A DNA stretch of 64,000 nt from Motiliproteus sp. SC1-56. Its GTDB lineage: Bacteria > Pseudomonadota > Gammaproteobacteria > Pseudomonadales > Balneatricaceae. Position numbers and translations under genes: made by a program. The stretch lies in assembly GCF_017309075.1 (NCBI RefSeq), contig NZ_JAEMGS010000013.1, positions 1 to 64,000 of the forward strand, read 5' to 3'. Positions within the stretch are counted from its first letter, which is position 1. The number at the start of each line of letters is the position of its first letter. Of the stretch, positions 36,384-45,091 are shown one piece after another. The notes under the pieces were generated by a model. That model was not told where the DNA came from. It worked only from the letters and a program-made list of their open reading frames with translations, and did not search any database.

Positions 36384-39300
36384 AGTCGTTGAACAAGATC
36401 GTTCTGGTCAACTGGTACGTGCTGGGGGCGGTGGAGATCCCCATCCGCGGCAACGTCGCCATCGTCGGCCCCAACGGCTCCGGTAAATCCTCCCTGCTGG
36501 ACGCCATCCAGACGGTGATGGTGGGGGGCAACAAGCGCTTTCTGAGCTTCAACGCCAGCGCCGGGCAGAAGTCCGAGCGGAGCCTGCGCACCTACTGCCT
36601 GGGCTTTCTGGACGACAGCACCGCCAAGACCAACAACGCCCGCGAGGACTCCATCACCTACCTGGCGCTTGAGTTCAAGGACGACGAGAGCGGCCGGGTG
36701 GACACCGTGGGCCTGGCCATCAGCGCCAGCCTCGCCTCCCCGGAAGAGGAGGTGGAGGGGCGCTTTATCCTGCCCGATACCGAGGTGACCCTGGACGACT
36801 TCACCACCCAGACCGACGGCGGGCGTCTGCCCCGGGCCTGGCTGGAGGTGCGCGACCACCTGCGCGCGCGCTGCCCCGAGATGCTGCTGGAGAAGCGCTC
36901 CAGCCGCTTCCTGCGCGAGGTGATGAGCGTGCTCAGCCACGACGCCAACCTGCCCATCGACGAGGAGAAGTTCCTCAAGAACTTCCGCAACGCGATCAAG
37001 TTCACCCCCATCGACAGCCCCACCCGGTTCGTGCGCGAGTACGTGCTGGACCACAAGCTGGTGCAGGTGGGGGATTTCCGCAAGTCCCTGGAAGAGTACC
37101 GGGCCATGGAGGCCAAGACCAAGGAGGTCTCCGGGCGCATCGAGGAGCTGGAGAAGGTCCAGGAGCTGTGCCAGGGGGTGCATCGCAACGCCCGCAACGC
37201 CATCGAGTACGAGTGGGTGGTGCACGAGACCCGCTTTGAAGAGGCCGACCTGAAGAAGGAGTCCATCGAGGAGAAGCTCGAGGAGGACAAGGAGAAGGAA
37301 GCCAGCCTGCAGGCCGAGGCCGACAAGCTGGAGGCCGAACTCAACCGCCTGATGCAGCAGCTGGCCGACACCCGTGCCGAGCTCAACAACTCCGACAGCG
37401 CCGCCCGCATCAAGGAGCTGGAGCTGAAGATCGACGCCAAGGGCCACGAGCTGGGGGTGGTGCGCGACAAGATCCAGTCCGTCTACAACCTGCTGCGCTC
37501 CACCGTCGGCTTTGCCCACCACGAGAAGCAGCTGCCCAGCGCCTTCATGGACCTGGTCAAGGAGGGGGTCGAGCTGTGGCGCGAGGGTGAGAACCTGATG
37601 AACGGCGTCTGGCCCCTGGAACCGATCAAGGTGGACAACTGCCTGGAGCAGATGAAGAAGCAGATCGATAACGTGCGCCTGGAAGTCTCGCGCCAGTTCG
37701 AGGGCTCGGTGATCGAGCTCTCCAGCCTGCGCGAGAAGCTGCAGGGTCACCAGGGGGCCATTGAGCAGCTCAAGGCCGGCCGCGCGCCCCTCAAGCGCAA
37801 CACCCAGGAGCTGATGAAGATCCTCGCCGAGTACGGCATCGACTCCACCCCCCTGTGCGAGCTCACCGAGATCGTTGATGACCGCTGGCGGGTGGCCATC
37901 GAGAGCTTCCTCGGCAACCGCCGCGAGGCGCTGATCGTCGACCCCGACCGGGTCAAGGACGCCATCACCCTCTACCGGCGCCGCGCCCGCCATCTCAAGG
38001 GCTGCCGGATCGTCAACACCACCAAGTCCGACCACTGGCTGGACCGGGCCAAGAAGGGTTCCTTGGCCGAGTTCGTCGACTGCGACAACAGCCACGCCCT
38101 GGCCTACATCAACCGTACCCTGGGCGGGGTGATGGCGGTGGAGACCGAGGCCGAGCTGCTGCGCCAGGAGCGGGCCCTGACCCCGGACTGCATGCTGCAG
38201 AGCGAGGGCACCACCACGGCGATCCACGAGCAGAACCCGATGATGGGGATCAAGCACCGCCAGAGTCAGCTGGCCCGCCAGGACCAGGATTTTGACCGCC
38301 TGCGCGCCAAGTTCGCCGAGCAGGAGAAGGAGCACGAGGCCCTCAACGGCCTCAAGGAGAACCTTATCCGCCTCACCGCGGCCCTGGCCGGCGTCACCGA
38401 GAAGACCTACGCCCTGGCCAACCAGCGCGAGATGCTGGACGCCGAGGTGGAGGGCTACCGCCAGGCCATCACCGATCTTCGCAACCAGGACGACACCGGC
38501 ATTCAGCAGCGCCTCTCCACCCTGGTGGAGGAGCAGACCAACGCCCAGACCGAGCACCAGAAGTGCCTCGATCAGCTGCGCACCCTGCGCACCAAGATGA
38601 TCAAGGGCGAGGCTAACCTGGAAGTGCTGGAGCAGGAGCTCGAAGAGCACGGCAAGGCCCGCGCCCAGTGCGAGGAGAAGCCCGAGTTCGACGCCAACGC
38701 CGCCCAGGAGAAGCGCGACTACCTGGAGGAGTCCTGCGCCGGGGAGCTGGAGCGGATCATCTTCGAGGCTGCCCGCAAGGCCCAGAACGAACTCACCCTG
38801 GTGGAGAAGAAGAAGAACTCCGTGCGCGACGGCGTGGCCCAGTACAAGGCCCGCTACCACGGCTCCGGCAGCAGCCACGGGGACCTGGACGCCATCACCC
38901 CGGATTCCACCCACCTGGACCTGGAAGCCTTCGTCGGCAAGACCGTCGAGGCCCTCAGGCAGACCGAGCTGGCCCACTACACCCAGAAGGCCGAGCGCGC
39001 CCGCATCGAGGCCGAGACCGCCTTCCGCTCGGATTTTGTCGCCCACCTGAACGACCAGATCGACAAGATCAAGGAGCTGATCCGCGAGCTCAACAACCAC
39101 CTGAAGCACCGTCCCTTCCACAAGGAGATGTACAGCTTCACCATGACCCCTAACCCCGAGCTCAAGGACATCCTCAAGCTGGTGGAGACCTACTCGCGGA
39201 TCGACCAGGCCAACGCCGGCGGGCTGTTCGACGCCACCGTGGACCAGGACAGCCCCCACCGCGAGGCCCTGGAGAAGATCCACGATGTGCTCAAAGACGA

Positions 39301-39823
39301 GGGCGAGTCCAGCATTCTGCAGGACTACCGCAACTTCTATAACTTCGAGCTAGTGATCAAGGACCTGGACGGCAACATCAAGACCAACCTCAGCCAGCGG
39401 ATCAAGACCGGTTCCGGGGGCGAGCACCAGGTGCCCTTCTACGTGGCCATCGCCGCCGGTATGGGCGCCACCTACCGCCTGAAGATGACCCCGGACGGGC
39501 GTCCCCAGGGGGGCATCAGCCTCTCCATGTTCGACGAGGCCTTCAACAAGCTGGATGCGGAGAACACCCAGACCAGCCTCGGCTTCATGGGCGACCTGGG
39601 CCTGCAGACCCTGATCGCGGCGCCCGACGACAAGTACTCGCTGATGGCCTCGACCATGGACACGGTGATCAACGTCTGCCGGGATGGCGCCATCGTGGAT
39701 CTGGACGTGGAGTTTCCCATGCCCAAGGCCAAGGCGCTGTTGAATTCCGATAATCCGTATCGGAAGGATCGCGGTGAGGTTGAGGGGGATTCCGAGACCG
39801 AGGAGGAGGCTGAGGCGGTTTAG
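36380..39823 (+). CDS. mksB: SMC-like ATPase subunit MksB (JetC-like)
   Basis: A 1147-residue SMC-type ATPase. The N-terminal half of the ATPase has Walker [20 protein letters not shown] at about 31-49. Two long coiled-coil arms (about 230-480 and 640-930, Glu/Lys/Leu heptads) flank a hinge-like globular part (about 490-640). The C-terminal head has signature [20 protein letters not shown] and Walker [13 protein letters not shown]. It forms a ring complex with MksF and MksE that could extrude DNA loops. The 3' end is followed by a hairpin and a strong terminator, and no TOPRIM nuclease gene (JetD/MksG) follows. A very long antisense frame exists opposite it but is a composition artefact. Confidence 0.9.
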   Translation: MKSLNKIVLVNWYVLGAVEIPIRGNVAIVGPNGSGKSSLLDAIQTVMVGGNKRFLSFNASAGQKSERSLRTYCLGFLDDSTAKTNNAREDSITYLALEFKDDESGRVDTVGLAISASLASPEEEVEGRFILPDTEVTLDDFTTQTDGGRLPRAWLEVRDHLRARCPEMLLEKRSSRFLREVMSVLSHDANLPIDEEKFLKNFRNAIKFTPIDSPTRFVREYVLDHKLVQVGDFRKSLEEYRAMEAKTKEVSGRIEELEKVQELCQGVHRNARNAIEYEWVVHETRFEEADLKKESIEEKLEEDKEKEASLQAEADKLEAELNRLMQQLADTRAELNNSDSAARIKELELKIDAKGHELGVVRDKIQSVYNLLRSTVGFAHHEKQLPSAFMDLVKEGVELWREGENLMNGVWPLEPIKVDNCLEQMKKQIDNVRLEVSRQFEGSVIELSSLREKLQGHQGAIEQLKAGRAPLKRNTQELMKILAEYGIDSTPLCELTEIVDDRWRVAIESFLGNRREALIVDPDRVKDAITLYRRRARHLKGCRIVNTTKSDHWLDRAKKGSLAEFVDCDNSHALAYINRTLGGVMAVETEAELLRQERALTPDCMLQSEGTTTAIHEQNPMMGIKHRQSQLARQDQDFDRLRAKFAEQEKEHEALNGLKENLIRLTAALAGVTEKTYALANQREMLDAEVEGYRQAITDLRNQDDTGIQQRLSTLVEEQTNAQTEHQKCLDQLRTLRTKMIKGEANLEVLEQELEEHGKARAQCEEKPEFDANAAQEKRDYLEESCAGELERIIFEAARKAQNELTLVEKKKNSVRDGVAQYKARYHGSGSSHGDLDAITPDSTHLDLEAFVGKTVEALRQTELAHYTQKAERARIEAETAFRSDFVAHLNDQIDKIKELIRELNNHLKHRPFHKEMYSFTMTPNPELKDILKLVETYSRIDQANAGGLFDATVDQDSPHREALEKIHDVLKDEGESSILQDYRNFYNFELVIKDLDGNIKTNLSQRIKTGSGGEHQVPFYVAIAAGMGATYRLKMTPDGRPQGGISLSMFDEAFNKLDAENTQTSLGFMGDLGLQTLIAAPDDKYSLMASTMDTVINVCRDGAIVDLDVEFPMPKAKALLNSDNPYRKDRGEVEGDSETEEEAEAV

Positions 39824-39860
39824 CGGCAAGCTACATGCGGTAAGCTGGCACCGCATAGTC

Positions 39861-39898
39861 CCTTCTCCCTCGGGGAGAAGGTTGGGATGAGGGGGCGG
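39861..39898. repeat. REP-like intergenic palindrome
   Basis: CCTTCTCCC, loop tcg, GGGAGAAGG, then the tail gttgggatgaggg. This wording recurs between genes in many proteobacterial genomes, so it is probably one copy of a dispersed repeat. A second small hairpin (ATGCGGT/ACCGCAT, 39835-39856) precedes it. Confidence 0.55.
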
Positions 39899-39926
39899 CG
39901 GCGCAGCCCCTGCCAAGGATGATGAT

Positions 39927-39952
39927 GCCCGAGCAACCACTCGGGCTTTTTT
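39927..39952 (+). terminator. Intrinsic terminator of mksFEB
   Basis: GCCCGAG, loop caacca, CTCGGGC, then six T: a textbook terminator about 100 bp past the mksB stop. Nothing gene-like lies between it and the SIR2-kinase stop at 40069 except the left direct repeat (39964-39988). Confidence 0.93.
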
Positions 39953-39963
39953 GTGCCTGGGCC

Positions 39964-39988
39964 GACTTTTATCGGTTTCGAAAGGGAA
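39964..39988 (+). repeat. Left 25-bp direct repeat flanking the SLATT/SIR2-kinase module
   Basis: A 25-bp sequence beginning GACTTTTATCGG and ending TTTCGAAAGGGAA recurs at 43566-43590 in the same orientation with a single difference (T to G at the seventh base). The pair brackets both module genes. It may be an integration footprint or a dispersed repeat. Confidence 0.75.
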
Positions 39989-40068
39989 CCTAGGAGTCAA
40001 TTGCCGCTATTGGTCGATCATAACGCATAGATGGACCGTGAAAGAAAATCTACCCTGCTTTTTTATAT

Positions 40069-42459
40069 CTAATTGTTACTCAACTCCATTTTACTTCTCG
40101 CCTCAGATATAACGTATGCGATCCCTTTTATGGTTTCAATGTCAAAATTCTCTCCTAGCTCGTAATGTCCAGAAACTTCTAGACCTCCATCTATTATTTG
40201 GCATTCCACTCCTTTGAATCCAAATGAGGTGAGAGCCGTTTTTGTTTTCTCCTTGGCTGTAGGGAGATATTTTTTAAGATTTCGGTTGTCGGCAGGGCCG
40301 CGTATTTTTGATATTTTCAGTCTCGCAACTGCTTTTCCAAAGTTGTCTCCGATCTGTATGTCAATGTTTTTTGATTCGTCTGCGCTATTTATTGTTATAT
40401 GTTTTCCGTTTTCTTTTATTGCTATTTTGTGTGGGTTTGTTTCAATTTGATATGCGATTTCTAATGCAAAAAGAGGATGGGTGCTGCTTATTTTTTCAGT
40501 TTCCAAACATTTGTTTATAATGCACAGCCTATCCAGAAGTGCATCGAACGGTATCCTGATCGACTGATCGTCAAGTGTCGATAAATATATTGTGTCAGCG
40601 GCAAATACCGGTAGCGATTTGATCTTGGATGTGTATCTTTTTCTGATGAGATTTTCTGTTTCGTTTCTGAAATTTTCAAACCTATGCTGGTTGGGTATTG
40701 GCGTGTTTCCAGTTAGCGCAAAATAACAAACCATACCCATGCCGAAAGTATCCACAGCCGTATTTCTTAGCTCTTTTAAAATAGCTTTGTCCGATAGTTG
40801 CTCAGGTGCAGCAAATCCTTTTGCGAGTACATCCTGTATAATAGGTCCTTCGGTGGCACCTTTATGCCAGGATAGATCAAAGTCTAAAACTTTTACATCT
40901 GGATTTTCTGGGTTTGTGAAGTATTCGCTAATGATTATGTTTTCTGGCTTCAAGTCTCTGTGTAAAACTTGCTCTTTAAGAGAGTGAGCTTCGTTAATGG
41001 ACTTGGCGGTTTTATACAAAATATCCGCTGCTGCGTTAAAGTCCAAAAAACGTTTGTCAATTCCTTCTCTTAGAGTTATTCCGTCGATAAAATCCATGAC
41101 TATACAAGAAGGGATTTCAAAAGCTTCCTTTATTCCAACCATGCCGCCAATGTTATTTTCTTTTAAAATGCTCATTGATTTGACCCCTCTGCGGAAGCAA
41201 TTGGAAAAGTCAAACTCTTTACGAACATCTTCCATTAGCACTTTTATAGCAATGTGTTCATCGGTTCTTTTGTCCTTAGCCTTGTAGACATGCCCAAAGG
41301 CTCCCTTACCAAGCTTTTCTATTATTTGATAGTTAAATAGGATGGAGTTGTCTTCATCAGTTCCAATGTCCCAGCACATTCTTATGGCGCCGTTGTACTG
41401 GGAGTTGAAATCTCTCATTTTTTCTTTTTTTGTGTCTATGCTGTCTTGCTCATTGTTTATAATTTTCTTCAGTTTGTTGTTTAGTTTTTTTCTGCATGAG
41501 TTGATGTCGTCAATTGCAAGAATCTTTAGGGTCCTTGGATCTTCTAATGTTTCCTCTTCGGATGTGTTATTTAAAACACTTGTGAAATATTTTTGTTCGG
41601 GTTTGAAATTGATTAAGTAGCGTAGAAGTTCCTCGATTTCTGGGTGTTTCTCATTCGAAGGAGTGTACGGAATAACCTTAAATCCAATTCTGGTCAGCCT
41701 ATCTATTTCTGATTTCTTGTTGTTAGGGAAAACTATGAAGTTTTTGTTGCCAAAAGTATTCCGTCTTTCTAGTTGGTTTAACATTAATTCAAAGGAAATG
41801 TCGGACACATCGAATCCGATTGTAAGGGTTTTTTTGGTTGACCATATCTTGTTGTTGAAGTTTATGAAATTCTCGTTTTTATCATATAGATTTCTTTTTT
41901 GTGTGTCTGTTAGTACCCAAGATTCATGATCAATTAGTTTGCCATGAATGTGATATACAAAGTCAACTCCATCGGAGAGAATGTTGAAATAGCTTGGTTG
42001 ATTGTTGCTGAAGGACGTTACAGCCATGTTTTTTGATTTTGAGTAGGCCTGTTCTGAGAAGTCATCTAGGTTATAAGTAAGAATTCCATTAATTCCGCAC
42101 TTCCACAGTAACTCGCAGCATGTTGGAATCTTTCTGCCTTGTGTTGAAAGGATTTCTTTTATTGTTGATTGAAATATGTTTTTACTTATTGTGTTTTCGC
42201 AGTGTTCAAATACATGCCAATAGTCGCAATGTGATTCAAGATCTTTGGTTTGTCTGATTATGAGTTTTCTTTCATCTTCATCTAAAGAGAAAGCTCTATC
42301 CCTTACTGCCGATAGAACTCGATCTCTAAGATCTTTCCAACTAGGAATGCCTGATGGCCTTGATATCCCTGCACCCGTAATAGCGACAAAACCTTTCGGG
42401 TCTTCACTAATTGATTTGGTCAACTCCTGTATCACAGGGTCCTCAAAATTTATTGTCAT
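40069..42459 (-). CDS. SIR2 domain fused to Ser/Thr protein kinase, candidate defence protein
   Basis: A 796-residue protein. The ATG at 42459 has GAGG 7 nt upstream; an earlier in-frame ATG at 42477 overlaps it. Residues ~20-290 form a SIR2-like NAD-binding domain: GAGISRPSGIPSWKDL at 29-44, YNLDD near 129-133 and the catalytic-His-like YHIHGKLID (His172). A linker (290-375) leads to a Hanks-type kinase (about 376-640): LGKGAFGHVYKA, Lys406 in IAIKVL, LHRDLKPEN, AAPEQL, but DFD (526-528) in place of DFG. The last ~150 residues contain beta-rich unknown segments. The gene is strikingly AT-rich with AT-ending codons, unlike every neighbour, so it was probably acquired. SIR2 domains in phage defence deplete NAD+; kinase control of one is my inference. 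It follows the SLATT gene by 55 bp. Confidence 0.85.
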   Translation of the reverse strand: MTINFEDPVIQELTKSISEDPKGFVAITGAGISRPSGIPSWKDLRDRVLSAVRDRAFSLDEDERKLIIRQTKDLESHCDYWHVFEHCENTISKNIFQSTIKEILSTQGRKIPTCCELLWKCGINGILTYNLDDFSEQAYSKSKNMAVTSFSNNQPSYFNILSDGVDFVYHIHGKLIDHESWVLTDTQKRNLYDKNENFINFNNKIWSTKKTLTIGFDVSDISFELMLNQLERRNTFGNKNFIVFPNNKKSEIDRLTRIGFKVIPYTPSNEKHPEIEELLRYLINFKPEQKYFTSVLNNTSEEETLEDPRTLKILAIDDINSCRKKLNNKLKKIINNEQDSIDTKKEKMRDFNSQYNGAIRMCWDIGTDEDNSILFNYQIIEKLGKGAFGHVYKAKDKRTDEHIAIKVLMEDVRKEFDFSNCFRRGVKSMSILKENNIGGMVGIKEAFEIPSCIVMDFIDGITLREGIDKRFLDFNAAADILYKTAKSINEAHSLKEQVLHRDLKPENIIISEYFTNPENPDVKVLDFDLSWHKGATEGPIIQDVLAKGFAAPEQLSDKAILKELRNTAVDTFGMGMVCYFALTGNTPIPNQHRFENFRNETENLIRKRYTSKIKSLPVFAADTIYLSTLDDQSIRIPFDALLDRLCIINKCLETEKISSTHPLFALEIAYQIETNPHKIAIKENGKHITINSADESKNIDIQIGDNFGKAVARLKISKIRGPADNRNLKKYLPTAKEKTKTALTSFGFKGVECQIIDGGLEVSGHYELGENFDIETIKGIAYVISEARSKMELSNN

Positions 42460-42514
42460 TTTTTGCCTCGTTTTCATTTAAAAGTTTTGGGTCATTTATG
42501 CGCTACGCAGCTAT

Positions 42515-43159
42515 TTACTCTTTCCTCTCCGGCCCTACCCGCTTCTCCAGCGCCGCCAAACTCGATTGAAACTCCCCGATCCAAGTCTGCATCTCGTCCC
42601 CCATCACCTGCAGCACTTCCAGGCGAAACGCCTTGATCCGTGCAAGCATGGTCTGTTCATGCTGCGCCGGGTCGGGGTGGTTTTCCTGCCGGCGCTTCAG
42701 CTCCACCCACTCCAAGTGGAACTCGGTCAGCAGAATTTCCAGGCGGTGCTGGGTGGTCATGAAGCGCATCCACTTGCGGGAATAGCCGTAGAAGCGGTCC
42801 AGGCTCAGGCTGGCGGCGCCCAGGGCGAGGGCGATGTAGCCCAGCTGGGCGAACTGGGCGGGGTCGAGTCCCAGCCAGCCGGCGGGGCCCACTAGGCCCG
42901 CGCCGGAGATGAGGGGGATGAGGCCGCCCACGGCGCCGCCGAGGATGGCCACCATGCGACAGCCCCGGGACCAGCGTTTGGGGCCCGCCTTCTGGGTCAG
43001 GTACCAGTCGATGGTCTCGCTGGCGTGAGCATGGGCCTGGGTATAGAGGCGGTCAAGCTGGCGCTCGTCCCAGGTGATGGGGACGGGATCGGTATGCAGG
43101 TATCCCCGCAGGTTGTCTCCGGGCGGGGCCGGTTTGGGTAGTTTTGCGTTCACAGCCAT
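42515..43159 (-). CDS. SLATT-domain two-TM effector-like protein
   Basis: A 214-residue protein from the ATG at 43159 (AGGAAG just upstream); a longer open frame upstream looks non-coding. The N-terminal ~70 residues are helical (ITWDERQLDRLYTQAHAHAS, WYLTQKAGPKRWSRGCR). Two hydrophobic hairpin helices follow at about 72-95 (MVAILGGAVGGLIPLISGAG) and 108-125 (LGYIALALGAASLSL), then DRFYGYSRKWMRFMTT and an amphipathic helical C-terminus. This is the pattern of SLATT domains, predicted pore-forming effectors in nucleotide-signal and other conflict systems. It is GC-rich, unlike the SIR2-kinase gene 55 bp downstream on the same strand, with no terminator between them. Confidence 0.7.
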   Translation of the reverse strand: MAVNAKLPKPAPPGDNLRGYLHTDPVPITWDERQLDRLYTQAHAHASETIDWYLTQKAGPKRWSRGCRMVAILGGAVGGLIPLISGAGLVGPAGWLGLDPAQFAQLGYIALALGAASLSLDRFYGYSRKWMRFMTTQHRLEILLTEFHLEWVELKRRQENHPDPAQHEQTMLARIKAFRLEVLQVMGDEMQTWIGEFQSSLAALEKRVGPERKE

Positions 43160-43391
43160 TACTTCCTGTAGGTCTGAACGAAAGGGCAGAGCGACTGGAT
43201 GCGGGTGGCCGGGTGCCAAAGTCTGCCTGCTGCCGGTTAAGGGCGGAGGGGAGGGCGATTTATTCTGGGGGCCGGCATCTTCCCTGATCCGCAAAAGTCC
43301 ACTCTAACAGACAGGCTTTTTGCTGCAACTACATGAGTTAAGGCTGATTTGCGGCGTTGGCCGAGGCCTTGGTTCCGCCCCGGCCGGGCGG

Positions 43392-43421
43392 GCTAAGGGG
43401 ATGCGTCGCCATCCCCTTAGC
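43392..43421. repeat. 12-bp perfect inverted repeat
   Basis: GCTAAGGGGATG, a 6-nt loop (cgtcgc), then the exact complement CATCCCCTTAGC. There is no T-run. It lies upstream of the SLATT gene and could be a structural element or protein-binding palindrome. Confidence 0.8.
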
Positions 43422-43565
43422 AATCCCAGGCGACCCTTGCGAAACCGCCCTTACGGGTACGCGCCTACGGCGCTATCAAAGCCAGCTTGGGCTGGCCGAC
43501 GGGGCGTCCTGCCCCGACGTCCAGGGCCAGCATCCTTGCTTCCCCCCTTCGGGCCTGATCAAACT

Positions 43566-43590
43566 GACTTTGATCGGTTTCGAAAGGGAA
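43566..43590 (+). repeat. Right 25-bp direct repeat flanking the SLATT/SIR2-kinase module
   Basis: Matches 39964-39988 at 24 of 25 positions in the same orientation; the copies are 3602 bp apart. It lies about 400 bp upstream of the SLATT start. Confidence 0.75.
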
Positions 43591-43723
43591 TAGGGTGCCA
43601 GCAGCTGGCGTTTTGCCATATGGAAGTCACACAAGGCATGAAGCACATTCGTCCAGTGTGCACATTCCCCCTCTCCGCCGGCGAGCACGAGGCCGGCGAG
43701 GCGATAGGGCCCGCAGGGGCGAC

Positions 43724-43745
43724 AAATTGGCAGGATTGCCAATTT
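43724..43745. repeat. 9-bp perfect inverted repeat
   Basis: AAATTGGCA, loop ggat, TGCCAATTT. It is part of the hairpin-rich intergenic stretch. No adjacent T-run, so not an obvious terminator. Confidence 0.75.
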
Positions 43746-43996
43746 GCACAGCCGTAGGCTGCCCGAAGGGTGATGCGCAAGGACGCGCCGAATGAGCCAT
43801 GGTGGCCGAGCCAGAGCGCTGGTGCAGGGAAGCGCCGTCGCTCTGCCCTCAGAATCGGCACCGCGCGCATCGCACCCGAAGGGCGGCGGAACGGGGCTTG
43901 GGTGCGCAATTAAAGCGCTTTTGATGAATAGGGATATTCGAATGCCGCGAGACCAGGGGTGGCCAGGGGGGGGTAGGGGTAGCCAGGAGCGGCCAC

Positions 43997-44031
43997 CCCC
44001 CTTCTCTGGAATGCGCGCTCAGAGAAGGGGG
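43997..44031 (-). terminator. Strong hairpin past the diiron-protein gene
   Basis: A perfect 12-bp stem (CCCCCTTCTCTG at 43997-44008, complement at 44020-44031) with an 11-nt loop, about 55 bp after the stop of the minus-strand diiron gene. There is no T-run; the terminator role is inferred from position. Confidence 0.5.
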
Positions 44032-44087
44032 CGGCGGGGGCAGGGGGTTAGAGGGTTAACGACCCGGCTCGACCGTTTCAGGCCGCA

Positions 44088-45026
44088 TCAGGCCGCTTCG
44101 CTCAGGGTGCCCAGCGCATTTACAATGCGCTCGGTCTGCGCCGGGGTGGTCATGGCGAAGAGTACGTCGGCGAAGCGCTTGATCTGGGTGCCGGAGAGAA
44201 TGTACTGCCAGCGGTAGGCGGCCAGCAGCGTGGACTCAACCGCCCGGCATTGTTCGGGGCTCATCCCCTGGCCGCAGTGCCGAATAAAGTAGGCCGCATC
44301 TTCCCGGGACTGCATCTGCACGATGCCATCCACCGCCAGCACCAGCTCGATCAGATCGTCCACCGCCCGCTCCCGTTCTTCCGGGGTCAGCTTGGCGTTC
44401 TCCCGGACGAATTCCAGTTCGTCCAGGATGGCGTGCTGGGACTCCTCCTTCCAGTGGAACAGGAACACGTCTTTCCACAGCTCCGACAGCGCCGGGTCCT
44501 TGTGGATGCTCTCCCGGTAATGGACCTGGGTGAAGAGCTCGATGCACAGGGTCAGCGCCAGCACCGCCCAGCTGGACTTGCCCAGCACCGCGCGGGCCAC
44601 TTCATCGGGCTGGGGCGCGAACCGGTAGCCGGCGGGCATCTGCTCTCCGGCGAGCGCTTCCATGCGGCGGAACAGGGCCTGGTGCTTGAGTTCCTCGTCG
44701 CTGAACCGGACCAGGGCCTCGAGGGCCACCTGGTCGCCCAGGGCGTAGTCCTGGCTGACCTCCATCACCTTGGCGCAGATAAAGCGCTCCACCAGGCCAA
44801 AGATGTTGGCGTAGGTGCGGCCCTGCACCTGGCTCAGAAAGCGCTGCTGGTCCGGGGTCAGGAACGCCAGTTCGTGAACCTTGGAAAGACCGTCGGGGAG
44901 AAACTTCTTGCCCAGGTCCAGGGTGCGGCCCCGGATTACATCCTGCTCGATCTCCCAGCGGACGCGCTTGGAGACGTCGATACACTTGGCATAACGGTCG
45001 GTATTGAGGGTGGCGGGCATGTTCAT
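44088..45026 (-). CDS. Ferritin-like diiron protein, TetR-regulated
   Basis: A 312-residue helical protein with two diiron-type motifs: EELKHQALFRR (ExxH, about 111-114) and FHWKEESQHAILDELEF (ExxxH, about 195-200), with further Glu in FGLVERFICAKVMEVSQDY. The pattern suits a ferritin-like or AurF-like diiron oxygenase/oxidase. The substrate is unknown. AGGA 8 nt upstream supports Met1. A palindromic operator (45047-45064) sits 20 bp before the start and recurs before the adjacent tetR gene, so this gene is probably repressed by that TetR and induced by a small ligand. Confidence 0.75.
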   Translation of the reverse strand: MNMPATLNTDRYAKCIDVSKRVRWEIEQDVIRGRTLDLGKKFLPDGLSKVHELAFLTPDQQRFLSQVQGRTYANIFGLVERFICAKVMEVSQDYALGDQVALEALVRFSDEELKHQALFRRMEALAGEQMPAGYRFAPQPDEVARAVLGKSSWAVLALTLCIELFTQVHYRESIHKDPALSELWKDVFLFHWKEESQHAILDELEFVRENAKLTPEERERAVDDLIELVLAVDGIVQMQSREDAAYFIRHCGQGMSPEQCRAVESTLLAAYRWQYILSGTQIKRFADVLFAMTTPAQTERIVNALGTLSEAA

Positions 45027-45046
45027 GGTTGTATCCTCATGCGGTT

Positions 45047-45064
45047 AGACAGACAGGTCTGTCT
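45047..45064. promoter_or_regulatory. TetR-type operator before the diiron gene
   Basis: AGACAGAC, AG, GTCTGTCT: perfect 8-bp arms around a 2-bp centre, 20 bp upstream of the diiron-protein start. The central 16 bases are repeated exactly at 45708-45723 upstream of tetR. Confidence 0.85.
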
Positions 45065-45069
45065 GGTTA

Positions 45070-45091
45070 CGGGGCAAAAAATTTTGCCCCG
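45070..45091 (-). terminator. Hairpin at the end of tetR
   Basis: CGGGGCAAAA, aa, TTTTGCCCCG: a perfect 10-bp palindrome directly abutting the tetR stop. No T-run follows it on the minus strand. It lies between the tetR stop and the operator of the diiron gene and may limit readthrough. Confidence 0.6.

Larger units (their letters stand above)
43160..44087. other. ~930-bp hairpin-rich non-coding region
   Basis: I find no convincing gene here. It contains at least five strong inverted repeats: 43392-43421 (12-bp stem), 43500-43516 (CGGGGC/GCCCCG), 43724-43745 (AAATTGGCA/TGCCAATTT), a GGTGGCC/GGCCACC pair within 43958-43997, and 43997-44031 (12-bp stem). The right copy of the 25-bp direct repeat is at 43566-43590. 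Part of a dispersed 19-mer (43940-43958) recurs at 47496. The composition resembles mosaic repetitive intergenic DNA. Confidence 0.6.

Noticed and set aside
35972-39283. A minus-strand open frame of over 1100 codons opposite mksE/mksB
   Set aside because: It is the mirror of GC-rich codon use in mksB; the translation is a Leu/Val/Gly-rich, low-complexity product with no family motif, and mksB is unmistakable on the other strand.
40590-40600. Kinase DFD instead of DFG taken as proof of an inactive pseudokinase
   Set aside because: The metal-binding Asp of the motif is kept, as are the Lys, HRD and APE motifs; DFD-type variants can be active, so inactivity cannot be claimed.
34141-43159. Treating mksFEB plus SIR2-kinase as one Wadjet operon
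   Set aside because: The genes converge, a strong terminator and a direct repeat separate them, and base composition differs; any functional link is speculative.
43320-43909. Overlapping short frames in the hairpin-rich region
   Set aside because: They run through perfect palindromes, lack ribosome binding sites and give repetitive low-complexity peptides on both strands.
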